Assembly (NCBI GenBank): GCA_963732005.1
Contig: CAVSXT010000004.1
Coordinates: forward strand, 1,426,001-1,490,000
Direction: 5' to 3'
DNA length: 64,000 bases
Source of the DNA: JASLEW01 sp963732005
GTDB lineage: Bacteria; Acidobacteriota; Thermoanaerobaculia; Multivoradales; UBA5704
Program-made: the position numbers and the translations under genes
The notes under the pieces: generated by a model
The model's input: only the letters and a program-made list of their open reading frames with translations
Databases searched by the model: none
Told to the model about the DNA's origin: nothing
In this document: positions 17,612 to 30,941 of the stretch, piece by piece
Numbering within the stretch: the first letter of the stretch is position 1
How the letters are laid out: each line of letters starts with the position of its first letter

Positions 17612-18045
17612 GGCTTGCTCCCCTTGGGTCGTGGTTTCCCCGCGCGCCGGCCCAGCGCCTCGAGGGTCAGCTCCTCCATCTCCCGCAGCTCCTCGATGGT
17701 CAGCTCGAGGTCCTGGCGCTGGGACTCCAGCTCGGCGATGCGCTGCCTGGCGCCGCGCAGCAGATGCTCGAGCTGCGCCCGGTGGGTCGGATCGGCGTCG
17801 TAGAGGTCCAGGTACTCCTGCACCCGCGCCAGCGAGAAGCCCAGCCGCTTGCCGCGCAGGATGATCTGCAGCCGCGCGCGGTCGCGATGGGTGTAGACCC
17901 GCGTCGAGCCGGCGCGCTGCGGCTCGAGCAGCCCCTTGGCCTCGTAGAAGCGGATCGCGCGCGAGGTGACGCCAAGCTCCGCCGCCAGCTCGGTGATCGA
18001 GAACAGGCGCGACAGCAGGCGGTCGGGATCGTCGTGGCCAGCCAA
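17608..18045 (-). CDS. MerR-family transcriptional regulator of the beta-oxidation operon
   Basis: The protein has 145 residues: an N-terminal winged helix (FSITELAAELGVTSRAIRFYEAKGLLEPQRAGSTRVYTHRDRARL) and a long dimerisation coiled coil (EYLDLYDADPTHRAQLEHLLRGARQRIAELESQRQDLELTIEELREM). It lacks the cysteines of metal-sensing MerR proteins and resembles LiuR-type regulators of branched-chain and fatty-acid catabolism. The start is a TTG at 18045 with GAGGG five bases upstream. It is the first gene of the operon and is likely autoregulated through the palindrome 45 bases upstream. Confidence 0.88.
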   Translation of the reverse strand: MAGHDDPDRLLSRLFSITELAAELGVTSRAIRFYEAKGLLEPQRAGSTRVYTHRDRARLQIILRGKRLGFSLARVQEYLDLYDADPTHRAQLEHLLRGARQRIAELESQRQDLELTIEELREMEELTLEALGRRAGKPRPKGSKP

Positions 18046-18075
18046 TTTCGCCCTCTTCGCCCTCCAGGAGCGCTA

Positions 18076-18107
18076 ACCTATCCCTTGGATGACGTATACG
18101 TCAATAT
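18076..18107 (-). promoter_or_regulatory. MerR-type promoter with perfect 14-bp palindrome (18090-18103)
   Basis: TGACGTATACGTCA at 18090-18103 is a perfect palindrome. On the minus strand it overlaps a TTGACG -35 box, followed by 18 bases and TAGGTT as -10. A long spacer with the operator over the -35/spacer region is typical of MerR-regulated promoters. The ACGT half-sites resemble operators described for LiuR-type regulators. Confidence 0.6.
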
Positions 18108-18318
18108 CTTCCTGTAAGGGGAAACCAGCCGCCGCCGCGCCGGCCAGCGGCCACGCCGGCAGCCTGGCGCCCAACCGCGCGCTGCGTTAGAATACCGAGC
18201 CAGTCACAAATTAGCCGTCGTCGTGCGGTGATGACCGGGCAGCCGGACCTTGGGATCCGGCCGCGGTGCCCCGTCTCCCACTGCCTCGCACGACCGCGGT
18301 CTGGCCGCGCTCCGATGT

Positions 18319-18336
18319 CTTGTTTGCCTTGTTTGC
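18319..18336. repeat. 9-bp direct repeat upstream of the subtilase
   Basis: CTTGTTTGC occurs twice back to back, followed by a degenerate third unit CTTGGGTTC (18337-18345). It ends just before the subtilase Shine-Dalgarno sequence. Confidence 0.75.
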
Positions 18337-18358
18337 CTTGGGTTCCAAAGGGGGTTAC

Positions 18359-23524
<5,166 letters not shown>

Positions 23525-23591
23525 GAAACCGGTTCGAACCGGGTGGGGAAGGTCGCAGCAGATCTCCCCCGCCCGGTTGCAGGCCGGCGCT

Positions 23592-23617
23592 GGCGGCGCC
23601 GCCGTCACGGCGCCGCC
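23592..23617. terminator. Perfect 10-bp GC hairpin at a convergent gene junction
   Basis: GGCGGCGCCG, a six-base loop CCGTCA, and CGGCGCCGCC form a perfect stem-loop between the subtilase stop (23524) and the ArsA-like stop (23627). There is no U tract. The same gap also holds the palindrome CCGGTTCGAACCGG near 23529. Confidence 0.5.
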
Positions 23618-23626
23618 GCGCTTCGC

Positions 23627-24760
23627 TCAGGCCTCGCGCCGCAGGTAGCGCCGCCAGTCCGCCGCCCGCTCCTCGAGCTCGGCGCCGAGGTCGGCCAGCG
23701 AGGCGAGGTCGGTCGGCTCCTCGGCGCGCAGCGGCAGATCGACCAGCGGCTGGTCGTCGGAGAGGAGGCGGGCCAGTTCCACCAGACCGCGGCGGTCGCG
23801 CTCGCCGAGCCAGGACAGGAGGTCCACGCCGTCCAGCAGGCCCGGCGCCGACGGTGGCGCTTGAGCTGCCGGAGGCGGGAGCGGAGGCACGAACCGCCGC
23901 GGCTCTTCAGGCTCGGGGTGGACGCGGTTGACCACGATCGGCCCCAGGCGGTAGCCGGCCTGCTGCAGGCGGCGGGCAAAGAATAGGGTGTCGGCGATCC
24001 GCTCCTCGCCCGGGCCGGCGACCAGCACGAAGCAGGTCCGCGGCGAGCGCAGCAGCTCCTCGACCTGGGTGGCGCGCTCGCGGAAGCCGGCGAAGAGCGG
24101 CGAGAAGGCCTGGAAGAACTCGGCCATGTCGCGCAGCAGGTCGAGGCCGACCACCTCGTCGAGGAAGCGCTCGGCGCGGCGGCCCAGGCCGCCGAGGCGG
24201 GCGGTGGCCTTGAGCCGCCCGCCGGCGTCGAACCAGGGGCGGAGGGCGACGCGCAGGGCGCCGCTGTCGAGGAAGCCGACGATCCGCGCCGGCGCTTCCA
24301 GGAAGTCCAGCGCCTGGCGGGTGGGCGGGGTGTCGAGCACCACCTGGCGGTAGCGCCCGCCGGCGGCGACCTCGAACAGGCGCTCCACCGCCATGTACTC
24401 GAGGATGCCGCCCAGGCTCCCCGACAGGTGCTGATAGAAGCGGTTGCCGAGCACCCGCTGCCGCGCCGCCGCGTCGGGGGCGTAGCGCTCGATCAGCCGG
24501 TCGAAGGTGAGGCGGGCGTCGAGCAGGCTGGCGTGCAGCTCGCCCTCGGCCTCCAGATCGACGCGGACCTCCCGCTCGCGCGCCTCCTCGCCCACCCCCA
24601 GGGCGTCCTTGAGGCGCAGCGACGGATCGAAGGTCATCACCAGGGTGTCGCGCCCGGCGCGCGCCGACGCCACTCCCATCGCCGCCGCCAGGGTCGTCTT
24701 GCCGACCCCGCCGGCGCCGACGCAGACGATCAGCGGGCTGCCCTCCGCGAGCGGGCTCAC
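23627..24760 (-). CDS. ArsA/Get3-like P-loop ATPase, second of a pair
   Basis: The protein has 377 residues. Walker A is VGAGGVGKTTLAAAMG near residue 17: the signature lysine that opens the deviant P-loop of ArsA/Get3 ATPases (KGGVGKT) is replaced by alanine. TFDPSLRLKDALG near 45 and LDTPPTRQALDFLEAP near 145 take the place of the switch regions. No cluster of arsenite-binding cysteines is seen and there is no arsenical-resistance gene nearby. The start is GTG 24760, overlapping the stop of the first ATPase (GTGA). The combination of one canonical and one DTPP-type subunit resembles the mycobacterial Rv3679-Rv3680 (BagAB) pair, so a heteromeric complex is likely. Confidence 0.85.
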   Translation of the reverse strand: MSPLAEGSPLIVCVGAGGVGKTTLAAAMGVASARAGRDTLVMTFDPSLRLKDALGVGEEAREREVRVDLEAEGELHASLLDARLTFDRLIERYAPDAAARQRVLGNRFYQHLSGSLGGILEYMAVERLFEVAAGGRYRQVVLDTPPTRQALDFLEAPARIVGFLDSGALRVALRPWFDAGGRLKATARLGGLGRRAERFLDEVVGLDLLRDMAEFFQAFSPLFAGFRERATQVEELLRSPRTCFVLVAGPGEERIADTLFFARRLQQAGYRLGPIVVNRVHPEPEEPRRFVPPLPPPAAQAPPSAPGLLDGVDLLSWLGERDRRGLVELARLLSDDQPLVDLPLRAEEPTDLASLADLGAELEERAADWRRYLRREA

Positions 24761-25848
24761 GCGCCCTCCGCCACGGCGAGCAGCCGTTGCAGCGCCGCGG
24801 TGAGCGCCGGGCCGCGCTCGATGGCGAGCTGCGGCAGCTCGACCCGCGGCCCGTCCCACCAGTTGGCCAGACGTTCGAGCTCGCGCTCGTTGAGCCGCCG
24901 GCGATGCCGCCAAAAGGAGAGCATCTCGGACGTTGGCGGCGTGTACGCTGCGGCCGGGGCGGCGGCCTGCACCGCCTCCGCGGCGTCCTTGGCGGCGGCC
25001 CGCGGCGCCTTCCTCCCGCGCGCGGCTCCCTCCTTCGCGCGAGCCTGCCGGCGCTGCGGAGGGAGCAGCGCGTCCAGCGCGTCCGGCGGCTCGGCTGGCG
25101 CCGGGCCGTCCAACCCCGGGGGAAGCGGCGGGAACAGGCCGTTGACCACCAGCAGCTCGGGCTGGCGGCCGAGTTGGTCCGCCAGCGCCTGCCGCAGCTC
25201 GAGCGCCTCCTCGACCGGCATCTCCTCGGCCTGGGTCACCACCACGATGCCGCAACGCGCCGGATCGGCCACGAAGCCGGCCAGCTCGCCGGCCAGGGCG
25301 CCGAAGGGGCCGCTGCCGATCACCTCGGAAACCAGGCGCGGCGCCATCAGCAGGCGCACCCCGTGGCCGGTGGCCGGCGCGTCGAGCACCACTAAGTCGA
25401 GCGCCGGCGCGGCTTCCTTGCCGAAACCGCCGTTCACGGCGTCCGCCGGCCCGGCGCGCCGCAGCAGGCGCAGGGCGTGCCCCAGGATGGCCAGCTCCTT
25501 GAGGCCGGGAGCGCCGGCCGAGAACTGCTCGTAGATGGGGCTGGCCAGCACCCGCCGGGCGAGCATCTCGACCTTGAGCCGCTCGCGCACGATCTCGTCG
25601 AGCACCTGGCCGGGCTTGAGGTTCTGCACCCAGAGCCGGGGGCCGGCGGCGACGATGGCGCCGCCCGAGGGCGCCACCCCAAGCATCTGGTGGACGTTCT
25701 CGCGCGGGTCCACCTCCAGCACCAGCACCCGCCTGCCGGCCGCGGCCAGCAGGCGCCCGAGGCTGGCCGCCACGGCGGTCTTGCCGACGCCTCCCTTGCC
25801 GGTGACCACCAGCAGCTGGCAGCGCCCGAGGCGCGCGGCAAGGTCCAT
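24757..25848 (-). CDS. ArsA/Get3-like P-loop ATPase, first of a pair
   Basis: The protein has 363 residues. The deviant Walker A LLVVTGKGGVGKTAVAASLG near residue 15 has the signature lysine. LEVDPRENVHQMLG near 45 and VVLDAPATGHGVRLLMAP near 150 match the switch I and switch II regions of ArsA/Get3. TQAEEMPVEEALELRQAL and VVNGLFPPLP follow. A long alanine/lysine-rich linker near 260-300 separates a C-terminal helical part. Get3 family members use ATP-driven dimer opening to handle tail-anchored membrane proteins or anions; the bacterial pairs are of uncertain function. A TATAGT box ten bases upstream of the ATG favours this start over GTG 25860, which overlaps the box. Confidence 0.86.
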   Translation of the reverse strand: MDLAARLGRCQLLVVTGKGGVGKTAVAASLGRLLAAAGRRVLVLEVDPRENVHQMLGVAPSGGAIVAAGPRLWVQNLKPGQVLDEIVRERLKVEMLARRVLASPIYEQFSAGAPGLKELAILGHALRLLRRAGPADAVNGGFGKEAAPALDLVVLDAPATGHGVRLLMAPRLVSEVIGSGPFGALAGELAGFVADPARCGIVVVTQAEEMPVEEALELRQALADQLGRQPELLVVNGLFPPLPPGLDGPAPAEPPDALDALLPPQRRQARAKEGAARGRKAPRAAAKDAAEAVQAAAPAAAYTPPTSEMLSFWRHRRRLNERELERLANWWDGPRVELPQLAIERGPALTAALQRLLAVAEGA

Positions 25849-25858
25849 GGCGCACCCC

Positions 25859-25864
25859 ACTATA
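25859..25864 (-). promoter_or_regulatory. -10 box TATAGT of the ArsA-like pair
   Basis: TATAGT on the minus strand lies ten bases before the ATG at 25848, giving a leader of a few bases at most. It overlaps the alternative GTG start at 25860. Confidence 0.4.
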
Positions 25865-25923
25865 GCCGAGGGGAGCGGTCGCGGCCCGCCGCGGAGCGAG
25901 ATGCCTGACCTGGCCCCGGGCCA

Positions 25924-28695
25924 CTAGTCGCGGGCGAGCACCTCGGCGCGGGCGTTGATCTGCACGCCGCGGGGCTTGCTGGGCGGCTTCATCGCGATGT
26001 CCACCGGCACCGTCGCCTTGCCCACCATCGGCAGCTGGGCGACGCGCACGAAGCGTCCGCGGTCGAGCTCCAGATAGATCGGGACCAGGGCGCGGAAGTC
26101 GTCGGCGACCCCCTCCTGGGTGACCTTGCCCTTGACGTGGACCTCGCCGCCCGCCGACTCGAGGCGCAGGTCCGCCACATAGCGCGGCACCTCGGCGCCG
26201 TAGACCCACTGGCGGAAGAACCAGTCCATCTTGCCGTCGCCGGAGGCGTTCATCGCCGGCGCCATGTGGCGCTCGACCACCTGCTGGAAGTCGGCGGTCG
26301 AGGCCTGCTTGCCGGCGTAGGTGGCGGCGTAGTCGTGCATCATGGCGATGAAGCGGCGGTCCGGCGTGGGATCGCCGGCGTCCCACATCAGCATGCGCAG
26401 CATGTGCAGCACGTAGGCGCCCTTCTCGTAGACCAGGGCCTGGTAGGCATAGGGGCTGCGCTCGGTCGCCAGGCGGAAGCCCTGGGCGAGCGGTCCGGCG
26501 TCGACGCTGGCGATGGCGCTGTGCGGCGGCCTGGCGAAGATCTCCTTGCGCGCCTCGCGCCAGAAGCGGAGGTAGGCGGGCCAGCCCTGGGTGTGCTGCA
26601 CGGCGAGCGCCGCCGAGAACTCGGCGAAGCCCTCCTCGAGCCAGACGTCGCGATAGCTGTCGGCGGTGACCAGGTGGCCCCACCACTGGTGGGACAGCTC
26701 GTGGAACCCCACCTTGTCCACGAAGTCCTTGGCGCCGGTGAGCCCCAGCCGCTGGCGCTGGGTGCTGTCGAGGAACGAGATGTAGGGCATGAAGATCAGC
26801 GACGGCCAGGACTGCCCGAAGGTGAACTGCGACTGCTGGGTGATGGCGACGTGCTTTTCGGCCAGCGGCCCGAAGTAGGTGGTGAAGACCCGGCAGGCGT
26901 TGACGCCGTCGGCCATCGCCGCCTCGGCCAGGCGGGCGGTGTTGACGTGGCCCAGGGTGGCCTGGGGAGCGGCGTTGAACTCGCCGTCGACGCCCAGGCC
27001 CGACAGCTCGCGGCTCCCGGAGCTTTCGAGGATCGCGTTGATGGTGCGGATGATGTCCGGAGTGCCGGGGTTGGTGAAGACCTGGAGATCGACGCCGCTG
27101 TCCTGGTCGTGCTGCTGCAGCTCCTTGAACTGGCCGTAGTTGAAGCCGGCGACCCGTACCGGCCCGTCGGTCTTCCACACCGAAACGCTCTGCTGGCCGA
27201 GCGCCCGCGTCGACACCAGGCGGCCCACCGAGACCACCTGGTTGCCGGCCGGCACGCGGTAGGTCAGGTCGAAGGGCGCCGGCTCGGCGAAGGTGCCCAG
27301 GCTCGGGTACCAGCTGTCGCGCGCCCCGACGACGTAGTTCTTGTCGCCGGCGTCCTGCAGCACCGCGTCGCCGTGGTAGGCGATGCGCAGCAGCACCTCG
27401 GCGCCCTTTGCCAGCGGCTCCGGGAAGACCACCGCGGCGTCGGCGCCGTCCTCCTTGGCGTCCTCCTGGACGACCGCCGCCGCCCGAATCGAGTCCGGCG
27501 CGGGCTCTGGCTCGGCGTCGGCGGCGGACGCTGACGGCGGCGGCGGCGCGCCAGCCGCGGGTGTGGCGCCGGCGCCGGCGGTCGGACCGGCCAGGGTGCC
27601 GGCCGCAGGCGCGGGCGATCCGCCGGCGACCGGCGCCGGGCCGTAGGAGGCCTCGGCGATCCGCAGCCGGGGCATGAGCTGGATGGGCAGCACGCGCAGG
27701 CCCGGCGCCAGCACGGTGAAGCGGATGGTGGTGACGCCACCGAGATCGGTGCTGCGCGGCACGCTGGTCGCCACCCAGTAGTGGAGCGCGCGGGCGAGCA
27801 GCGGGCGCGGCGCCCCTTTGCGGGCACCGCGCGGGGCGCTCAGGTACCAGATCCCGCCGCGACGCGGGTCCGAGACGTAGAGGAGCGACGACTCGGCGCC
27901 CAGCCGCAGGCCGCCCACCAGGCCGCCGGCACCGTCAGGGTCCACCGCCACCAGCGCCGGCGGCAGCGTCTTGCCGGCGAGCTGGGCGAGGAAGACGCCG
28001 CTGGTCAGCCCAGGATGGTTGAGCAGGTCGCGCAGCACGCGCAGCTGCAGGTTGAGGTGGAAGTCGCTGCGTTGGCGGTCCAGCCAGCGCTCGTACACCT
28101 GCTTGGCATGAGCGTCCGGCGGCCCCGTCCGGACCGGCGCGGCGGCGGCGATCTCCCGGTCGGTGTCGTCGCCGAACAGCAGCACCAACTCGTCGAAGCT
28201 GTCGGCGAGCACCTCGAAGTCGCCGCCGGCGCCCAGCTGCAGCGCCAGCTGGCGCCGCTCCGCCGGCGTCGCCGGGCTTAGCCGCAGGGTGCCGTGGCCG
28301 AGGAACACCGCTCCGATCGTGCGCCCCCCGACCGGCGCCAGGAAATGCACGGTCCCCGACTCGAGCTCGAAGTGGAAGACGTCGCGATCGAAGGCCAGGC
28401 CGTGCACCTCCGCGACCCGCCCGTCCGGACGCGCGGCGCGCAGCGCGACGTAGGTGGGGTCATGGGCGACCGGACCGCCGCTCCCGGCTCTGCCGCCGCC
28501 CGCCGGCGCCCCGCCGGCGGTTGGCGCGGGAGCCGGCACCGCCTGCGCCGCCGCCAGCAAGGGCGTCGCGGCCCGGCCGGCACCGGCCCCCACCCCGGTC
28601 CCGGCCCAGCAGGCCACCGCCAACCCGAACGCCGCCGCCAGGTGCGCGACGCCGTGGCCAGACGGGCCGAGCACACGTGCGATCCATCGCTTCAT
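25924..28695 (-). CDS. M1-family metallopeptidase (aminopeptidase N-like), exported
   Basis: The protein has 923 residues. A signal peptide follows MKRWIARVLG (core VAHLAAAFGLAVACWAG). The zinc site HELSHQWWGH near residue 665 and the third ligand in VWLEEGFAEF 18 residues later match the gluzincin pattern HExxH-18-E of M1 peptidases. The usual exopeptidase GAMEN motif is not evident, so the specificity may differ from classical aminopeptidase N. A long N-terminal region (residues 60-500) contains a proline/alanine-rich linker and a DUF-like beta domain. The start has GGAGG eight bases upstream, and the longer frame back to 29136 lacks support. A TACAAT box lies 35 bases upstream. Confidence 0.88.
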   Translation of the reverse strand: MKRWIARVLGPSGHGVAHLAAAFGLAVACWAGTGVGAGAGRAATPLLAAAQAVPAPAPTAGGAPAGGGRAGSGGPVAHDPTYVALRAARPDGRVAEVHGLAFDRDVFHFELESGTVHFLAPVGGRTIGAVFLGHGTLRLSPATPAERRQLALQLGAGGDFEVLADSFDELVLLFGDDTDREIAAAAPVRTGPPDAHAKQVYERWLDRQRSDFHLNLQLRVLRDLLNHPGLTSGVFLAQLAGKTLPPALVAVDPDGAGGLVGGLRLGAESSLLYVSDPRRGGIWYLSAPRGARKGAPRPLLARALHYWVATSVPRSTDLGGVTTIRFTVLAPGLRVLPIQLMPRLRIAEASYGPAPVAGGSPAPAAGTLAGPTAGAGATPAAGAPPPPSASAADAEPEPAPDSIRAAAVVQEDAKEDGADAAVVFPEPLAKGAEVLLRIAYHGDAVLQDAGDKNYVVGARDSWYPSLGTFAEPAPFDLTYRVPAGNQVVSVGRLVSTRALGQQSVSVWKTDGPVRVAGFNYGQFKELQQHDQDSGVDLQVFTNPGTPDIIRTINAILESSGSRELSGLGVDGEFNAAPQATLGHVNTARLAEAAMADGVNACRVFTTYFGPLAEKHVAITQQSQFTFGQSWPSLIFMPYISFLDSTQRQRLGLTGAKDFVDKVGFHELSHQWWGHLVTADSYRDVWLEEGFAEFSAALAVQHTQGWPAYLRFWREARKEIFARPPHSAIASVDAGPLAQGFRLATERSPYAYQALVYEKGAYVLHMLRMLMWDAGDPTPDRRFIAMMHDYAATYAGKQASTADFQQVVERHMAPAMNASGDGKMDWFFRQWVYGAEVPRYVADLRLESAGGEVHVKGKVTQEGVADDFRALVPIYLELDRGRFVRVAQLPMVGKATVPVDIAMKPPSKPRGVQINARAEVLARD

Positions 28696-28729
28696 CACAG
28701 GAACCTCCGGGCTGGGTGCCATTTCCATC

Positions 28730-28735
28730 ATTGTA
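28730..28735 (-). promoter_or_regulatory. Extended -10 box TACAAT of the M1 peptidase gene
   Basis: On the minus strand TTGGTACAAT contains an extended TGN element directly before TACAAT. It is followed by a leader of about 28 bases with the GGAGG ribosome-binding site. Confidence 0.45.
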
Positions 28736-28829
28736 CCAATGCTGCTCCATCGCCTCCGGCGCCGCGGAGCACAGCAGCCGCCGCGGCGGCAGCCACGCCC
28801 GGCCGGCAAGCCGCTGCCTGACCAGCCAC

Positions 28830-28835
28830 TAGCAT
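28830..28835 (+). promoter_or_regulatory. Weak -10 box TAGCAT before the BNR-repeat gene
   Basis: TAGCAT lies nine bases before GTG 28845, with an in-frame TGA stop at 28836-28838 in between. It resembles the other leaderless-type boxes but is the weakest of the set. Confidence 0.25.
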
Positions 28836-28844
28836 TGACGTTCC

Positions 28845-29885
28845 GTGCACTGGCGGGCGTTGAACGACGGCCTGGCGGCGCAGGACGTGACCAACCTCGC
28901 CATCGGGTCCGACGGCGCCTCGACCTTCCTCTACGCCACCGTCGCGACGCCTCTCGCCCCGGTCCAGAGCCTGCTCTTCCGCCAGCAGCGGCCGCGCGGC
29001 TCCGGCGGTCCCGGCAGCGGCGGCAATGGCGGCCAGACCGGCGGCGATTGGCAGCAGCTGGGCGGCGCCGGCGCCGCCGTGCTGGCCGTCGATCCGCAGC
29101 AACCCGAGACCCTCTACGGCTTCGAGCCCGCGCCACCCTTCGCCAACCTCAGGAAGAGCCGCGACGGCGGGGAGACCTGGACCCCGCTGCCCTACCCGGG
29201 CAAGTTCGGGCCCGACCTGGTGAAGGTCGATCCGCAGAATCCGCGCCTGCTCTACGCCGGCGGCATCGAGCGCACCGGCAACGACATGGACTGCAAAGTG
29301 CTGCGCAGCACCACCGCCGGCGCCAGCTGGCGCTGCCTGGACCCCAACCTCGAGATGGATGCGCTGGCGATCGATCCGCAGCGGCCCTCGACGCTCTACC
29401 TGCACTTCGGCACCGTTTACAAGAGCCTGAACTACGGCGCGACCTGGACGGCTGCCGGCAGCGGGCTGCCCACCGACACGGTGACCAGCGGCCTGGCGAT
29501 CGATCCCGCGAATCCGCGGCAGCTCTACCTCGGCGCCGGCGGCGGCGCCGGGGCCACCGCGATCTACCGCAGCATCAACGCCGGGCGGAGCTGGAGCCCC
29601 CAGGGCACCTCGCTGCCGGTGGCCGTAGCCTCGCTGCTGGTCGATCCGGCCATGACCTCGATGCTCTACGCCGGCGTCATCAGGTCCGGGGTGTACGTCA
29701 GCGCCGACCGGGGAGACACCTGGTGCGACGAGTCCGACGGCCTGCCGGCGGAGCAGTTCACCGGTCAGCTGCTGCTCGACCCGCTGCCGCCGGAACGGCT
29801 CTACGCCGTCACCGAGGCCGGTCTGTTCGCGCTCGAGGTCCCGAACGGCCTGACCGGGTTTGCGTTTTGCGGGCAGGCGCGATAG
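28845..29885 (+). CDS. BNR/sortilin-type beta-propeller protein, probably 5'-truncated
   Basis: The protein has 346 residues. Repeated motifs of the BNR (Asp-box) type are seen: KSRDGGETWTPLPYPG near residue 103, YKSLNYGATWTAAGSGLP near 190, YRSINAGRSWSPQGTSLP near 243 and VSADRGDTWCDESDGLP near 285. Each is followed by an IDP..P..LY strand, as in VPS10/photosystem-stability-factor-like propellers. Proteins of this type are normally exported, but here there is no signal peptide. An in-frame stop lies directly upstream and the frame opens inside a blade (HWRALNDGL). A 5' deletion of a longer gene is therefore likely. A glycine-rich stretch lies at residues 50-66. The product overlaps no other gene; hemB follows after 12 bases. 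Confidence 0.7.
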   Translation: MHWRALNDGLAAQDVTNLAIGSDGASTFLYATVATPLAPVQSLLFRQQRPRGSGGPGSGGNGGQTGGDWQQLGGAGAAVLAVDPQQPETLYGFEPAPPFANLRKSRDGGETWTPLPYPGKFGPDLVKVDPQNPRLLYAGGIERTGNDMDCKVLRSTTAGASWRCLDPNLEMDALAIDPQRPSTLYLHFGTVYKSLNYGATWTAAGSGLPTDTVTSGLAIDPANPRQLYLGAGGGAGATAIYRSINAGRSWSPQGTSLPVAVASLLVDPAMTSMLYAGVIRSGVYVSADRGDTWCDESDGLPAEQFTGQLLLDPLPPERLYAVTEAGLFALEVPNGLTGFAFCGQAR

Positions 29886-29897
29886 AACCGCCCGATC

Positions 29898-30941
29898 ATG
29901 GGCTTCCCGGCGACGCGGATGCGGCGGCTGCGGCGGACGGCTGCCTTGCGCGGCCTGGTGCGGGAGACGCGGCTGGCGGCCGAGCAGCTCGTGCTGCCGC
30001 TGTTCGCCTGTCCCGGCGAGGGGGTGGCGCGGCCGGTGGGATCGATGCCGGGCGTCTACCAGCACTCGCTGGACCGGCTGGTGGAAACGGCGGCGGCGGC
30101 CTACGCCGCCGGCGTGCGGGCGGTGCTGCTGTTCGGGCTGCCGGAGCACAAGGACGCGGAGGGCAGCGCCGCCTGGGCCGACGACGGCATCGTGCAGCGG
30201 GCGCTGCGGGCGCTCGGGCGTGAGCTGCCCGGCTTGGTCAAGATCGCCGATCTCTGCTTCTGCGAGTACACGGACCATGGGCACTGCGGAGTGCTCACCG
30301 CGGCCGCCGACCCCGCAAACCGGGAGGTCGACAACGACGCCACGGTGGCCAACCTCGGGCGTCAGGCGGTGTCGCTGGCGGCCGCCGGCGCCGACGTCAT
30401 CGCGCCGTCGGACATGATGGACGGCAGGGTGGGGGCGATCCGCGCCGCCCTCGACGCCGCCGGCAAGGCCGAGCTGCCGATCCTCTCCTACGCGGTCAAG
30501 TTCGCCAGCGGCTTCTACGGTCCCTTCCGCGAGGCCGCCGGCTCGGCGCCGTCGTTCGGCGACCGCCGCGCCTACCAGATGGACCCCGCCAACGGCCGCG
30601 AGGCGATGCGCGAGGCGGCGCTCGACGTCGAGGAGGGGGCCGACATGCTGATGGTCAAGCCGGCCCTCCCTTATCTCGACCTGCTGGCCGCCCTCCGCCG
30701 CCGCTGGGACCTGCCACTCGCCGCCTATCACGTCAGCGGCGAGTTCGCGATGCTCAAGGCGGCGGCCGAGCGCGGCTGGCTCGACTACGACCGGGTGCTC
30801 ATGGAATCGCTGATCGCCATCCGCCGCGCCGGCGCCGACCTCATCGTCACCTACGGCGCCGTTGACGCGGCGCGCCTGCTCGCCGGCGAGCTCGAGGCCG
30901 CCGCCGGCACCGGCCAGCCCCCCGCCGGCAACCACCCATGA
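29898..30941 (+). CDS. hemB: Delta-aminolevulinic acid dehydratase (porphobilinogen synthase)
   Basis: A 347-residue enzyme that condenses two 5-aminolevulinate molecules to porphobilinogen. The two Schiff-base lysines lie in ILSYAVKFASGFYGPFR near residue 200 and MLMVKPALPYLDLL near 253. The metal site DLCFCEYTDHGHCGVL near 120 has the cysteines of zinc-dependent HemB rather than the aspartate-rich variant. Length and domain limits match the family. The stop overlaps the start of hemL (ATGA at 30938-30941). Together they place a tetrapyrrole (C5 pathway) unit here. Confidence 0.97.
   Translation: MGFPATRMRRLRRTAALRGLVRETRLAAEQLVLPLFACPGEGVARPVGSMPGVYQHSLDRLVETAAAAYAAGVRAVLLFGLPEHKDAEGSAAWADDGIVQRALRALGRELPGLVKIADLCFCEYTDHGHCGVLTAAADPANREVDNDATVANLGRQAVSLAAAGADVIAPSDMMDGRVGAIRAALDAAGKAELPILSYAVKFASGFYGPFREAAGSAPSFGDRRAYQMDPANGREAMREAALDVEEGADMLMVKPALPYLDLLAALRRRWDLPLAAYHVSGEFAMLKAAAERGWLDYDRVLMESLIAIRRAGADLIVTYGAVDAARLLAGELEAAAGTGQPPAGNHP

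Larger units (their letters stand above)
18046..18358. other. Divergent intergenic region between the MerR regulator and the subtilase
   Basis: This 313-base region holds the MerR operator/promoter on the left, a TAGAAT box at 18188-18193 that could serve the subtilase gene, and a 9-bp repeat (18319-18336) shortly before the subtilase start. I see no additional gene in it. Confidence 0.6.

Noticed and set aside
24757..25848. Arsenite efflux ATPase function for the ArsA-like pair
   Set aside because: No metal-binding cysteine cluster and no arsB, arsC or arsR nearby.
25849..25860. GTG 25860 as start of the first ArsA-like ATPase
   Set aside because: It overlaps the TATAGT box; the ATG at 25848 begins directly before the conserved domain.
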